A DNA stretch of 64,000 nucleotides from Populus alba (GCF_005239225.2 NC_133293.1:15840333-15904332); one strand, 5' to 3'; shown: positions 51,421 through 63,803, counted from the first letter of the stretch. Numbers and translations: made by a program. Notes: generated from the sequence alone by a model not told the origin.

Positions 51421-52822
51421 GTTGAAAGTGTCCAACACCTGGGCTCGACTTACCCCATCCAAGCTTACAAGAAGGTACAAGAGATATCCAACACCTGAAC
51501 TCTCTAGTGTTTTAGCAAGACCCGTCAAAGATGTATGGAAATAAGCCAAAAATTAAGCCATTTACCATTATGAATTCTGTGCTGAAAGAGATATATCTTG
51601 ATCCATCAATCTACCATTTTTGAGGAATTTAAAGAACGAGAGAATTGTACCAAAAAGAAAAAAGAAGGACAAGAAAGAAAGGGGCGACGGAAGATCATCA
51701 AAACAGTTAATAGGCCCATTCAGAATACGATTATTATCATGACAGGCAAGGCGAGGAAAAAGGAAATCCCTGAATAATAATCTATTTAGATTTACGCCAA
51801 TGGTAGGCTGCTAATCAAGGTTAAAGGCAGACCAACAGCCTTTAAACAAGAAAAATACTGCTAATCATAGGAGTATGAATGCATTATTAAAAACAACGCA
51901 CAACAGGTTGTACGTGATTGATTAAAAGGATAGAAAACAATGAGCAATTTTTGTGATGTCTGTGGTCAAGCAAACAATCAAAGGTTTGGTGGAACCACGA
52001 CGAATAAAAAACACATGGAATTCTATGAAACTCCATGCTCGCTTTTAGACTACTTTAGGTGATCGGTCTCTAAAGTGCTTGATTGGGGCCGCGAAAATTC
52101 CCATCTACAGGCCAAAAAGAGAATAATTGGACCACAGCCACAAAGGCAGATGCCTGCTCCATGCGCGGGCATCCTTTTGGGCATCAGAATAATACTTTTG
52201 CTATAATAGACGAGGAGGCTGTGAGGTGAGAGCTCCCACCTCTTTTTTTTTTTTTAAAAAAAAAAAAACTCCCATTTTGATCATTAAGGTCCGGCTCTCG
52301 TCGGTCATCGGTAAAGGAGGGACCTCGACGACGGAAATGGGCACAGCCATTCTGCATGAAGATGGCCATCTAGCCTAGTTATGGGTAGCCATTACAACCT
52401 TTGGAGGGATTTTGCTTAGCAGATGTCAAGGGAAACAAGTTGGGTTAGATATCCTCTACAAGTTCTCTGACGTTCAGGTCGGTATTAACCGATCCGATCA
52501 TCACTACACACATGATGCGTGCCAATAAATTAGTGGTAATTTTCAATTCTCAAATATCAAAAGCCAACCACGTAATTATTTACCAAAATTCAAGCGGTCG
52601 GATCTTTAAAGTGGCGTGCTTTCCCCTTAACTATTTGTCTTTAGTATTATGGTATTTTTTAATGCTATAATTTGAAAAAAATTATATTATAAAAATATTT
52701 TTAGTTAAGATTGGTTTAGTATTTATATATATTTCATAAAAATCATGGTTAAAATTAAAATTAAACAAAAAATAATTAAATATATTTGGTTAAAAAAATG
52801 CTTTTTCAAATTGAGGTTATAA

Positions 52823-52826
<4 letters not shown>

Positions 52827-52854
<28 letters not shown>
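52827..52854. repeat. AT dinucleotide microsatellite
   Basis: A run of about 14 AT units inside AT-rich DNA. Confidence 0.9.
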
Positions 52855-53734
52855 GGTTTTTAATTTAAATATTGTAGATTTAACTATTGCTATTACATCA
52901 TAAAATAAATAATATTGATATTAAATATTTTTTATTGTTCCATTAAATTATCTATAATTTCATCACGTACGCAATCTATCCGAACAAGGACTACAAGTGC
53001 TTTTGATTTCTTAAGCGTGCAACAACATAAGGTAAAATATTATTAGGATTAAAATTAGGGATTGCGATCTCATTCTAATTTTTTGAATAAAACACGATTA
53101 AAATTAAAAATAAAAATTGAATTTTTTTTAACCGAATCAAACCTGGCAAGAACAAAATTGGGATCATGATCAAATTCTGCAAATGCTATGTCATCAAGCG
53201 ATATCCTTCTAATTTTTCGAATAAAACATAATTAAAAAAAATAAAAATTAATTTTTTTAACTGGGTTGGACCCGGTTCAATGCATTTAACTTTAGCCTGG
53301 AACCGGTTCAGCGGAAACAGTGGAGTCACAATCTACTATGGAAGTTCAATGAAGAGTGAATTATAATTCACTCTTCACTTAACGCGTTCACAGGTTTGCG
53401 GAAACAGTTGAGAATTGCTTTTCACAAATTTGTGTTTTTTTAATCTACGTGAGTCCTTCATATACAATACATTGTGTTTTGGGATTATTAAAAATAGATT
53501 GAGCTTGTGTTTTGCTTTAAATGCAGATCAAAAACAAATAGCTGAAAAAAATAAAAAATTGTCATGGGTTTCATATTCTTAAACAAATAGCTTGCATTTT
53601 TCCGAACGAAACCAATAACCTTAATACTAATTTTAGCGTGTAAAAAATGAATTCGAGAATGACACCGATCAGAAGGAGAAAAAAAAAAAACCATAATTGC
53701 CGATAGCTACAAACAATAATATTAGAATGGTTCA

Positions 53735-53925
53735 ACATTTTAATTGTTTGTATATTTTTGTATTTTAAAAGTATTTTTTTAAAAAATTATTATTTTTTTA
53801 AATTATTTTCTGGTATTTTTAAATTATTTTGATATGTTGATATAAAATATAAAAAATAATTTAATATATATTTTAATAAAAATATTTTAAAAAATATCTG
53901 TTATTAAAATATCAAACGAGCTTTA
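53735..53925. repeat. AT-rich dispersed repeat copy
   Basis: It begins gtttgtatatttttgtattt and includes attttgatatgttgatataaaa, the family core, ending near atcaaacgagc. Confidence 0.6.
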
Positions 53926-54090
53926 AATATTGAGCAGTTAACATTTCGGGCCATAAAACATTATTTTATCAACGTGATCCAAACAGATATTTTAACCCAA
54001 AAGGAAGTCACAATACAAGAGGAGTGAGCTGAACGAAGAGACAACGAGCCCTAACAATGGGTTTAAGCATGTGAACTTCTTTCAAGAATA

Positions 54091-54121
54091 GCCCAGCTCA
54101 ACAACCCATAAACCCTAAACC
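54091..54121 (+). promoter_or_regulatory. Site II element plus telo-box upstream of the PPR gene
   Basis: The sequence has tagcccagc (a TGGGCT site II core on the minus strand) followed within 20 bp by aaaccctaaac (telo-box). This pair is common in promoters of nuclear genes for mitochondrial and ribosomal proteins. Another accctaaacc lies near 54241. Confidence 0.5.
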
Positions 54122-54303
54122 CATTAATATCTTATATTCTACTATTAACCAAACAAGCACCCCTTCCTTTCCAGATAATATAGTAAAAAAAAAAGGAAGA
54201 AGAAGAAGCCGCTCCCATCTCAAACACTAAACACTGAAAAACCCTAAACCAGAAAGAAAGTGGTTCGCTTTCGTACTCCCCTCTTACCCCACCCTCCCCA
54301 TCA

Positions 54304-57300
54304 ATGGCTTCCCAAATGGCAATTCTAACAAGAACAACAAAAACCCTAATGAAAGCCCTAAACCCCCAAATCAAATCAATATCCACCTTCACTCACCTCT
54401 CGCAAGAAGCCCATCTCGCCACCGACCACCCATCACCCAAACCCCAACTCTAGTTCAACCCCTTTCCCTCCAAATCCAGCTTCCGGAAGCCCCCTCTACA
54501 ATGACACAAACTGGCGAAACCCAATCCCAATCTACCAAAATCCTAACTCCCCTATGATCCCGCTCGGTCTCTTCCATAACCAGACCTCTAGAATCCAATC
54601 AATGCCTCCAAACATGGACTTGAATTCGCTATCGAATATGTTTGCTGATTGGACCACGTCAAAGAGATGGGAAGATATCAAGGGGTGTTTTGAGGCGTGG
54701 ATTAAGTCACTAGATAGAAATGGGAAGCCTAATAAGCCTGATGTTAGCTTGTATAATCACTATTTAAGAGCTAATTTAATGATGAAAGCTAGTGCTGGTT
54801 ATTTGCTTGATTTGGTTGCTCAAATGGAGGATTTTAATCTTTCGCCTAATACTGTTTCCTTCAATTTTGTTCTTAAAGCTATGTATGAAGGTCTTGAGAC
54901 TGAGGCTGCCGAGAAGTTGCTTCAACGGTTAGCGAATTTTGGATTATTTGTTCATCCATTTGTGTTTATGGAAAAACTGAGATGCATGTGTTTTTCTTTT
55001 TGTTTGTGTGAAGTTAAAGTTTGGAGCTTTATGCCTTTATGTTCGGCTATCATTTTCATTTCTTTTTGTTTTCAGAATTGATTGTCTTGTATATAAGTAA
55101 TTGCATAGTTGCATGATGTTTGAGTGAAAAAATCATCTTATTTTGGAATTCCTAATTCTTACATGCCCGTTGTCAGAGCCTCAAAGTAATTTCATAGTAT
55201 TCAGAGTGTTTTTCATCCCCTTTCACATTCATGTGGGGACCTTCTGTGGTAACTACCTTGTGGACCTATATGAATGTGAGTGTAGGAGCACAACAATTTC
55301 TCAGCTGAATACATGCAGGGTTTGTGTTGAAACATCGCTTGCTGTTTCAGGATGGAGCATACGGGAAAAGAATCGCAGCCTGATGAGGAATCCTATGACC
55401 TGGTTGTTACCATGCTTCTCAATAAAGGCAACATTGATGCTTTTGATACTGCCTTGAAATATATAGATAAAATTCTAAAAGGTGATTACATGTTATCGAT
55501 GAAAGTATTTGATGAATGTGTTAGAAAATGTTGTAACTTTGGCAGACTGGATTTGTTGCTATCGATTATTGAGAAGTGTAAGGTAATTAACTGCTTTGCC
55601 TTTTAATTTATTGCATAAAAGACCCCTCTTTTTATGCGTGGTTTTTTGATCTGATTTTTTTTGCGTACGGTGTTAACAGAAAATGGATCAGAACAAAGCT
55701 CTCTGTCCAAATTGGAACCTATGCAACCATATTGCTGAAATTGCATTAAAAGAGGATAACAGCAATTTATTGTTCTGTGCCCTGGAGTTTATGGCTAGAT
55801 GGATTGCTCGAGGAGAGAAGGCAAGGCCAATCGTTCTACTTTCAGTGGATGAAGGATTGATTGTGGCAGCGCTTGGAACTGCTGGCAGGACCTACAACTC
55901 CACTCTCCTGGATGCATCATGGGCAATCCTTCGCCGCTCTTTACGTCAGAAGAAGGCTCCTAACCCGGAATCGTATATTGGGAAGATATATGCCCATGCA
56001 TCATTGGGCAGTCTGCAGAAAGCTTTTGCTACTTTGCGTGAATTGGAGTCTTGTTATGGGAGTTCTGATAAGGAAGCAGAAGAAGAATTGTTCTCACCAT
56101 TCTCTTCTTTGAATCCACTAGTTCTGGCTTGCTCCAAGAAGGGTTTTGAGACTTTGGACTCGGTATTTTTTAATTTTCAGAAGTTGATAATCAGTGTTTA
56201 CTTATTGTTAACTTTTAACAAATCATCTTCGAGTTCAAATTTTGTTAATTCAACTAGTCATTCTTCACAAAATGTTTTCTTACTAAGTTTAGGAACCCTT
56301 TATTCATTTGGATTCTTTAGTTACTTGGTTTAGGAACCCTTTATTCATTTGGATTCTTTCGTTGTCATTTGATTATTTGACTTTTAATAGAGATATTGTT
56401 TCTTACAAGTCTAGGATTTGGGCTTTTGACTAGCACAAATGGTTTCTGAGGCAATTTCAGAAAAGATGTCTCATTCTCTATCAATCAATTTGTGCTTTTG
56501 AGGTTTCTCTACAAACCTTAAACCTATTTCTCTTTTTCCAACTTCAATTTAATTCAGATTTTAGCCAATCTAACCTACTGTTCTTAGGTGTTTCTGTTGG
56601 TTTTCTCCTCCAATTCTACATCACTGATTCTCATTGTTTTAATCTTTCTCAGGTATATTTTCAGCTAGAGAATTTAAGTCGTGCAGAATCTCCATACAAG
56701 TCTGTGGCTGCTCTTAATTGTATAATTTTAGGTTGTGCAAATATATGGGATCTTGACCGCGCCTACCAAACTTTTGAAGCGATTAGTTCATCTTTTGGGC
56801 TGACCCCTAATATTCATTCATACAATGCTCTAATTTTTGCATTTGGAAGGCTCAAAAAGGTAGATCATTTTATGGCTCTCTCTAGGCATGATGCACATGC
56901 AATTTAGCAACGCATCAATACCATTTTGTTTTCTACTCAGTGTAAAAGACTAAAAGGGGCTTTGCAGTACTGCATGCAGTCACCTTCCCCTTGATGAATC
57001 TCATATTTATATGGGTGGTCTGTGCATGCTTTCAATGAATTTTGCCATGTGTTGCAGAGGTGCTGAAGAAAGACTATTTTGATGATTTCTTTGGAATATG
57101 TAACATGTATTGCTCATACTTGCACACATTAAAATAAATAAATGCATGCAATCCTATCAACTGCTTGTTTGATATACAGGATCTATTTCATTGTAAAATT
57201 TCTTTCTTCTCTTGTGGCAGACATTTGAAGCTTCAAATGTGTTCGAGCACTTAGTGAGCTTGGGTGTTAAACCCAATGCAATGTCATATTCATTGCTTGT

Positions 57301-57655
57301 TGATGCTCATCTCATCAACCGAGATACAAAAGCTGCTGTGTTGGTGATTGACAAGATGGTAATGCACCTTTTTCCTCTTGGGTGTGCGTATTGAGATGTA
57401 CTTGGTTTCTATCATGAGTTTTTGCATCTCTAGAGAAACTAATGCATGCACAATGAACCTGTTGACCAGGTTTCTGCTGGATTTGTCCCTTCCAAGGAAA
57501 TACTAAAGAAGGTCAAAAGGCGATGTATTCGAGAAATGGAATATGAGAGTGATGATCGAGTAGAACTCTGGGCTAGAAAGTTTGACTATCGGTTGGGCTC
57601 TCAAAATCGTAGGGACTTGTTGTTTAATCTGGAGTACAGCACTGATTTTGCTTGA
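54304..57655 (+). CDS. Mitochondrial PPR protein, At1g26460 type (frame break in exon 1)
   Basis: This organellar RNA-binding-type helical-repeat protein has exons 54304-54927, 55351-55582, 55680-56162, 56653-56859, 57221-57358 and 57470-57655. Exons 2-6 keep phase and would complete a protein of about 620 residues. The N terminus from 54304 (MASQMAILTRTTKTLMKALN) is typical of the family and looks like a mitochondrial presequence, but that frame meets TAG at 54451. The main frame, running through FADWTTSKRWEDIKGCFEAW, is one base out of register with it, and its first ATG is at 54554. One single-base shift between 54362 and 54450 explains both. PPR-like helices include ALNCIILGCANIWDLDRAYQ and VFEHLVSLGVKPNAMSYSLL. 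The break may be an assembly error or a real lesion that removes the presequence. Confidence 0.85.
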
Positions 57656-58178
57656 TTGGTAAGTTTTGATGAGTTGAATGTTTTTTCTACATTTAACAAA
57701 ATCAAGAGAAAATTGCCCTTCTTGGTGTATAGCATGATGGTCTCAAATAGGATAATATTTTGCTTTGACTTTAACACTTGTTGCATGTGATTCGCCTCAT
57801 TTTCTTTTACAGAAATTAGTCAGTAATTTAACATTTACCTTCTTAATATAATGGATCAATTTTATGCGGAAAGTAACAATTATAGTCAAGATTGTAGTGG
57901 TCTTTTTAGATATATATATATCAAGAACAAATAAATTTTCCTAATTTCTTTCAAGTTTTACTTGGCATTAAAGAAATGATCTCTTTCTCCATAAAAAAAG
58001 TAATGGCTATTTGAGCATCGTTGTCCCATGGTAGTTTTTTCTCTAGTAAATGAGCTTTTCAATCTACTCTCCTTCGTTGCTTAAACACGCCACGGTGGAG
58101 GTTTTGTCTGAAGTTTGATCATGGCCCATGTGTTTGGGGACAATGTCAAAACTCCACTAGCTAAGTTAGGTGACACTT

Positions 58179-58234
<56 letters not shown>

Positions 58235-59977
58235 ATAAAAAAAATCATCTCTACCTGTGTATTTGCTTTCCACAATAACGCAATAAAAAAATGAATGGGA
58301 AAAACTACTGCGTTTTTCAGTAAATGATGACAGTGCAGTTTGCGTTCTTCTTACCTTGATTTGGGTTAATCTTGCATCAACCTGAATTACTGATCTTTCT
58401 TTATATTCTTTCAGGTTTGGTTACTGTTTCTTCTTGGTAATCTCAGTGGTGGCAGTTTGCTTGGTCTCCAGCTCCTGTCCAATGAAATTCTTTCCTGTCT
58501 GTGCATTACTTAATTGTACTCGATTTTGACTCTGGCAGGACTGATACAAGGATCAGGATTGATCTGATTATCATAGCCTCAATATCGTCCATATGCTTCT
58601 CGGTTTTTTTTTCTTCTACTGAGGGAAATCTATAGGGCAGGGAAATGTTGGTCCAAAAGATTTTCAATGTTGACAAATAAATGTAGGACAATCGTGATTT
58701 CTTATGTAGGATAGAAATTCTGCAATGGCTTAGGTACTCTACTGGTGAGATGTTTGTCTTTCTGTCTGTAAATCGAGTGCTTAAGCTAATTTTGTCTTCA
58801 AGGAGTACTTTGCGTAATGCAGTTATTTTTTGGAGATATTGGTTGGTGATGTGATCGTGCGTGCAGAGTGTAACTTGCCTCTAATTCATGTAGAACAGAA
58901 GAGTTGGCCTTGGTGCCCATGACGGAACTTTCGGGTGTTTATTGTTTGAAAACTCGTTAAAAGATGGTTAACGGATTTATTTGAATTCAAATTAAAAGCG
59001 GGTCTACTCGCTTTTTAAGTTAACCATGTTCCAATTAAATTTTTAACATGAGTGTTTTTAACATGAAGCATGTTTTAAAGAAATTATAGGTAAATAAAAA
59101 ATTGATTTTAAAGAAATTTTAGTTGTCATGTTTTGATAAAATTAAAAATCTTCTAAAAAAAAATATATTTCACATGAGAGAGAAAATAAAATTTCTTTGC
59201 TGTTTTAAAATGTGAAGTTAAAATTAGGGTTAAAAGCTCGCTTAATCATTTTAGAGTTGAGAGGTTAAGACTTTTTCTTTTTATTCTTCTATGGATAAGA
59301 ACAAGATTTATATTTAAAACACCACTGTCCCTTTGTGTTATTGGTATAAACATCGAGTATGGTAACTAATTAGATTAAATTCTCGAAAAAAACTTCATCA
59401 ATCTACTCTCAACTTACGAAAATCTACTCTATCATATCTGATTTTTTTGCTTAAAATTTCAAATTACTCCTATTTACCATATCATTTTAAAAAAAAAAAA
59501 TCTTAAATTTTCATTCTGTTCCCATTCCCGTGTAGTTCTTTCTTTATTTTTAAGGGAAAAAAAGTGTATAGGCAAACTGATCCACGGCCTCAAAATTTGA
59601 AACTAGAGCACTCTGAAGCCCAAGACCAAGCCCATTTACTAGCTTAAGAACGAGCAAAATATGGACCGGACCAATAGCCCAAATAACTGGGAGAACTCTG
59701 ATGTTGCAGGGCCGGAGAAGATAGGACCAGGGGAGTAAACATGGACTCTAATGGCAACCATATAAACCATTGAAATCAAAGGCCAATCCCATTGCACTGC
59801 TTAAGACCGAACACGATATGGACTGGACCAATTGCGCAAAGTTCATTACACCTTCTGGTTCGAAGTATTTTGTAACTTGGATCAAACGCTAAAACCCTAG
59901 ACAAGAACCAACGGAAATTCCCTTCCCTTTTCAATTTTAACCCAAAATTCAGGTAAATAGAAAAAATCAGAGCACAA
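57656..59977. other. Intergenic region between the PPR and EAF7 genes
   Basis: The left part is probably PPR 3' untranslated sequence, possibly with a spliced tail near 58415. A TA microsatellite is at 58181-58219. The right part is the EAF7 promoter with duplicated site II-rich segments (59621-59840). No gene was seen. Confidence 0.55.
59621..59840. promoter_or_regulatory. Duplicated promoter segment with site II motifs upstream of EAF7
   Basis: Two similar segments, 59621-59686 (caagcccatttactagctta through gaccggaccaatagccc) and 59778-59840 (aatcccattgcactgctta through gactggaccaattgcgc), lie in tandem. The first carries agccca cores (TGGGCT on the other strand), typical site II elements of growth-related housekeeping genes. 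Both keep a CCAAT-like gaccaat. Confidence 0.45.
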
Positions 59978-61514
59978 ATGGAAGGTGGGGCTGGTCGTAA
60001 TGGCAAAGAGAGAGAAGAGGAACAAGACGGCATGTCCGTACATTCTCCATGCAAAGCTCCTCCTTCCTCTGCTTCCTCTCTTCCCAAGGTCTCTCTGCCT
60101 CTCTCCCATACGTATATTTTTTTTTTGCTTGTGGAATTTTAATTGGAGTTCAAAATATTTATTCTTTGGGGTCAATTAGGAGCAATCACAGGTGGAATTG
60201 GAGCTAAGACTCTTAGAAGCTCTGGAGATCTACCCTCCTGTCAAACTAAGAGGCAGGTTCTTCAATTTTCCTCTTCTGTTTTATCTCAATTCGCTCGATT
60301 GTGGGTTTGATTTTTTTTTAATGAACTTGAAATAGGAATTGTGTTGTTGTGTCATATTCCCTGTAGTAGCATTTGTATGGATTAAATTAATAGAGATGAA
60401 TGGGAAATGCACATTGCTTGTATGATGAACATGTCAGTGGGGCTATCGGAACAGCGCCTTATGTGATTATGTTGTGATGCTATTTGTTGGGAGTTTTGAG
60501 GGATGTGCTTCATTTGCTATCATTTACTGGTGATAATTTTCTGGTGTGAAAGCTTCTGTTCAGGAGATTTGCGGTTTGGTATCAAGATTGTTGAGGAGTT
60601 ATTTTCTTTTGATGATAGAATACAAATACTTTCTATGTGAGATATGTAATGAGACAAATATAAGTCATCTAGCAATTAATTCACATGAGTTATTAATGAG
60701 TTAATAGATATATCTCTAGTTCCACTTTCCTTTGTTTTTTTTTAAGAGTTAAACAAAACATTTGAAAAATTCTTTTCATGCAGGCATGCATCGCCACTTT
60801 GTACTTTATGGTCTCATGGAATTTCTTCGGAGAAGGTTGTTCTGTCTCCCACTCTGTTTCCTTTCTAAAAGTTTCCATTTACATGCTTTAACACATTGAT
60901 CACTCGATCACAGCTTTGATCGGCAATTTTCTCCAGACGAGGTTTTGCAGTTGCTGGACCGTTTCTACAACATTGAAATGCTGGTATTTAATTTCAGTGA
61001 TATTTTTCATTTTAATTTCGTGTTACAAAAAAGTAATGCTGCGAATTGCAATACAGAAAATAATTCATTTGAACGCTATGCTACTACAAATTCATTTCAA
61101 GTAAAATATTGGAGATTTTGATGCGTATATGAATTGATAAATGTCTCAGCTTTGCTGGATGCTAAATTTGGCTCACTTCATTGCTGACCTTGTATTGTTT
61201 CCTATAGAAGGAATAGTGCATGAAATCTTAAAAGTATGTCTATGAAATTAGATGATGACATATAATTTGCGACTGGTGAAAGATCAAAGTTTTCACAATC
61301 AAATATTTTAGTCTATGCCTTGCGAATATTGTGTTTTTCTTGCTTTCTCTTTTATACATCATCCCTATTTTCTTTATGAGAACATATAATGTGTGCGCAA
61401 TGATTTTGGCTTGTTTCTGTCAAGTTTCAGAAACCAGATGATGAAGAGGCAGAAATTCTGAATCACGAGGAAGATTTTTCCTTGCCTCAGAGTTATTTTG
61501 TCAAGGAAGAGTGA
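59978..61514 (+). CDS. EAF7/CT20-family chromatin protein (NuA4 complex subunit, MRGBP-like)
   Basis: EAF7/MRGBP proteins are small subunits of the NuA4 histone acetyltransferase complex in the nucleus. Exons are 59978-60088, 60180-60252, 60784-60835, 60914-60983 and 61431-61514, giving 129 residues. The CT20 core reads LLEALEIYPPVKLRGMHRHF, then VLYGLMEFLRRSFDRQFSPD and EVLQLLDRFYNIEMLKPDDE, ending with acidic EEDFSLPQSYFVKEE. The start is the only in-frame ATG before a Ser/Pro-rich leader. Intron 2 (60253-60783) begins with GC rather than GT, the only choice that keeps the conserved frame. Exon 5 uses tttcag at 61430 rather than the nearer caag at 61424, as the family sequence requires. The neighbouring upstream gene is the PPR gene, as in Arabidopsis. 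Confidence 0.9.
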
Positions 61515-63194
61515 AATTGATAATTTTGAACTACATCTTTTTTGGACTCCTTGCACAACAATCCTAGCTGGGAGCATATTTCTTGATCATATTTTAAATC
61601 CAAAACTGGGGCAAACTTGAGAGGAGTCGCGTTGCTTAGAATCTCTGGAAGGCCATTGTAATGATCCTTTCAAGTTTCCCCCCACATGACTCGTATAGTA
61701 AGATAAATATGTAAATTTTAGTTAATATAGTTTCATTTACTTTCCACTATCATTTCCAGTGGGCTATATATATATATATCTTTTGCCATTTTTGAAGGGG
61801 GAAACTGAGTCAGATATTCTGTTTTTTGAAGACGGCAGAAACAAGGTTGGGTGAGGGTCAAACAATAATGAGGACAAGTGCGTCAGAAATATAGGATGCA
61901 TTTTCTTGTCTATTGATTTCTAGTTTCAATCAATATATTCTGCTCATCCCAAAAGAGATTCATGTGGGGTAAGAAGCTGAAGAATTTGGTAATTTCCTGG
62001 TGTGTTCAAGCGCCGTCCATACATTAAAATAACTGCCAAATTATAATATAAATGGGTTAGTACATTTTTACATTGTTCTGCCTTGTATTTTGTATTTAAA
62101 AGGTTTTTTTTTTAATATTAATATTAATATTATGTTTTTATCATTCTCTAATCCTTCCGTCAGCTGGTGTCGTTGATGTTGTTAAAAATTAACTTGTCAT
62201 GTTCATACAATATTATATTTTTGGTTCTTTGATTTTTTTTCAAAAAAATTTACTTTGGTTTCTATGCTTTTTTACTTACAAAGAAGTGCTTAATTGTAAG
62301 TTTTTTTGGTCATCATATTTTACAACAAATATAATTTAGTCTATGACTTGATTTTTTACCGATTAAGTTTCTATATGTAATTTAAATGAGTTAATAGATA
62401 AGGTAAAAGATAAGTTAATTTAAATAGATATGCATGTTCAAAAAATAAAACTTTTATTTCATTTAGTATTGTATATCTACTATAAGAATTTTTCTTTTCT
62501 TTTCTTTATTTTTCTTTTAAATTATGTCCTTGCTTTTAACTCGAAAAAATCAAAGGAGAGAAAAAACCATAAAAGATATATGATATTATAGGAATGAATT
62601 CTATCTTAAAGTAATAAGTTAGTTAGTTCGTGAACTTCTTGATAATTTTTATTTGATTACATCAATTGCTCTTTGATGTGATTATTTAAAAATTATTGTG
62701 ATCGATATTATTATTTAATTGAATTTTTATTTCCTATAATATTGTATATCTATTTCAATAATTTTCACAAAGCTTATGATTTTCTGTATAGTAACTTATT
62801 TGAAAGAAACAAATTAGGGACTAAATTATATTTATTTAAAAACTCAACACTCTTGAATGACTCTTTTGTAAAAACTAATTATAAGACTGCATGACTTGCT
62901 CACACCCCTTTTACCTAGCGTATTAAAATGAACGTGATTTTTAAAATAGTTTTTTATTTAATAATGTATTAAAATGATTTTTTAAAATTTTTTAAATTTT
63001 AATATTAACATATTAAAATTATCAGAAAATATGTAATTGATATTTTTTTTCAAACAATAAGCATAAAAAAACAGAAGTGGAAGCACACTTCCAAACACAC
63101 AGAAGCCTTATGGGAAGAAAATATTTCTATGGGATATTTATAGATTGAGGAGGAAAATATCTATATGCGAAGAAAAGCCTCATTCCTGCGAAAT

Positions 63195-63365
63195 TTATGG
63201 AATGTTTGGAAGTGAGGTTATTTTTGTTTTTAAATACTTTCTAAAGATGTTTTTTTTTTTTAAATAAAATCATATTTTTTTAATGATTTTTAATAGTTTT
63301 GATTTGTTAATATTAAAAATTATAAAAAATTATTTTAATATATTTTTAAATAAAAAAAAGATTTG
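63195..63365. repeat. AT-rich dispersed repeat copy
   Basis: It starts gaatgtttggaagtgaggtt and ends attattttaatatatttttaaataaaaaaa, matching the family core. Another, shorter copy is at 62938-63098. Confidence 0.6.
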
Positions 63366-63486
63366 ACCATACTTCATCAAACCTTTTTATGTGAGACTTT
63401 TGGAGATCTAATTTCTATAAACTAAAAGGATTAGATATTATTGATATTTTATCATTTTGGTTTTCGAACCATCACCTTAGTGGCTG

Positions 63487-63690
63487 TTTAGTAGTGTGGT
63501 TGCGGGTGAGGTTCACCCGCAGCCACACTACCTAGTATTTGGTTAAAGAAAAAGCAGGGTGTTTTGCTGGTAGGGCCCACTGATATTTGAGGCTGCACCG
63601 CAGGTTTTGAGAAGCAGCAAAATGCTGCTTCTCATGCTTCTAACCCGTTGTTAATAGTGGAGCCATGCATGGCTCCACTGCGCACTGTTC
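63487..63690. repeat. Cluster of three near-perfect hairpins (MITE-like)
   Basis: Three inverted repeats lie within 200 bp: gtgtggttgcgggtga paired with tcacccgcagccacac (one wobble), gagaagcagca paired with tgctgcttctc, and the 24-bp perfect palindrome agtggagccatg/catggctccact. Composition is more GC-rich than the flanks. It resembles a foldback element, but clear target duplications were not found. Confidence 0.6.
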
Positions 63691-63799
63691 ACTAAGTAAA
63701 TAGTTAGCTTTTTTTTTTTTTTGAAAAACTAGTGTGCAAAGGTTTTTTTTTCCTGAAAAACTAGTACATTTAAGTAATTGCACTCGTATTGTTCACGTG

Positions 63800-63803
<4 letters not shown>

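Larger units (their letters stand above)
45933..54303. other. Long gene-poor region
   Basis: About 8.4 kb without a gene that I can support. It holds the promoter of the callose-binding-type gene (to about 46500), fragments with 'gggttaaccc' and 'acccgaccc' runs typical of old transposons (46500-47500), AT-rich repeats (48050-48235, 53735-53925), an inverted-repeat element (50437-51420), an AT microsatellite (52827-52854) and the PPR promoter at its right end. A minus-strand frame at 49509-49826 has no recognisable domain. Confidence 0.5.

Noticed and set aside
51097..51549. A 150-codon minus-strand frame near the GC-rich element
   Set aside because: It crosses the element boundary at 51420 and is rich in Lys/Pro/Ser from low-complexity DNA, so it is unlikely to be a gene.
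52235..52275. T-run followed by A-run as a terminator-like hairpin
   Set aside because: Such runs are common low-complexity DNA in plant genomes and no gene ends here.
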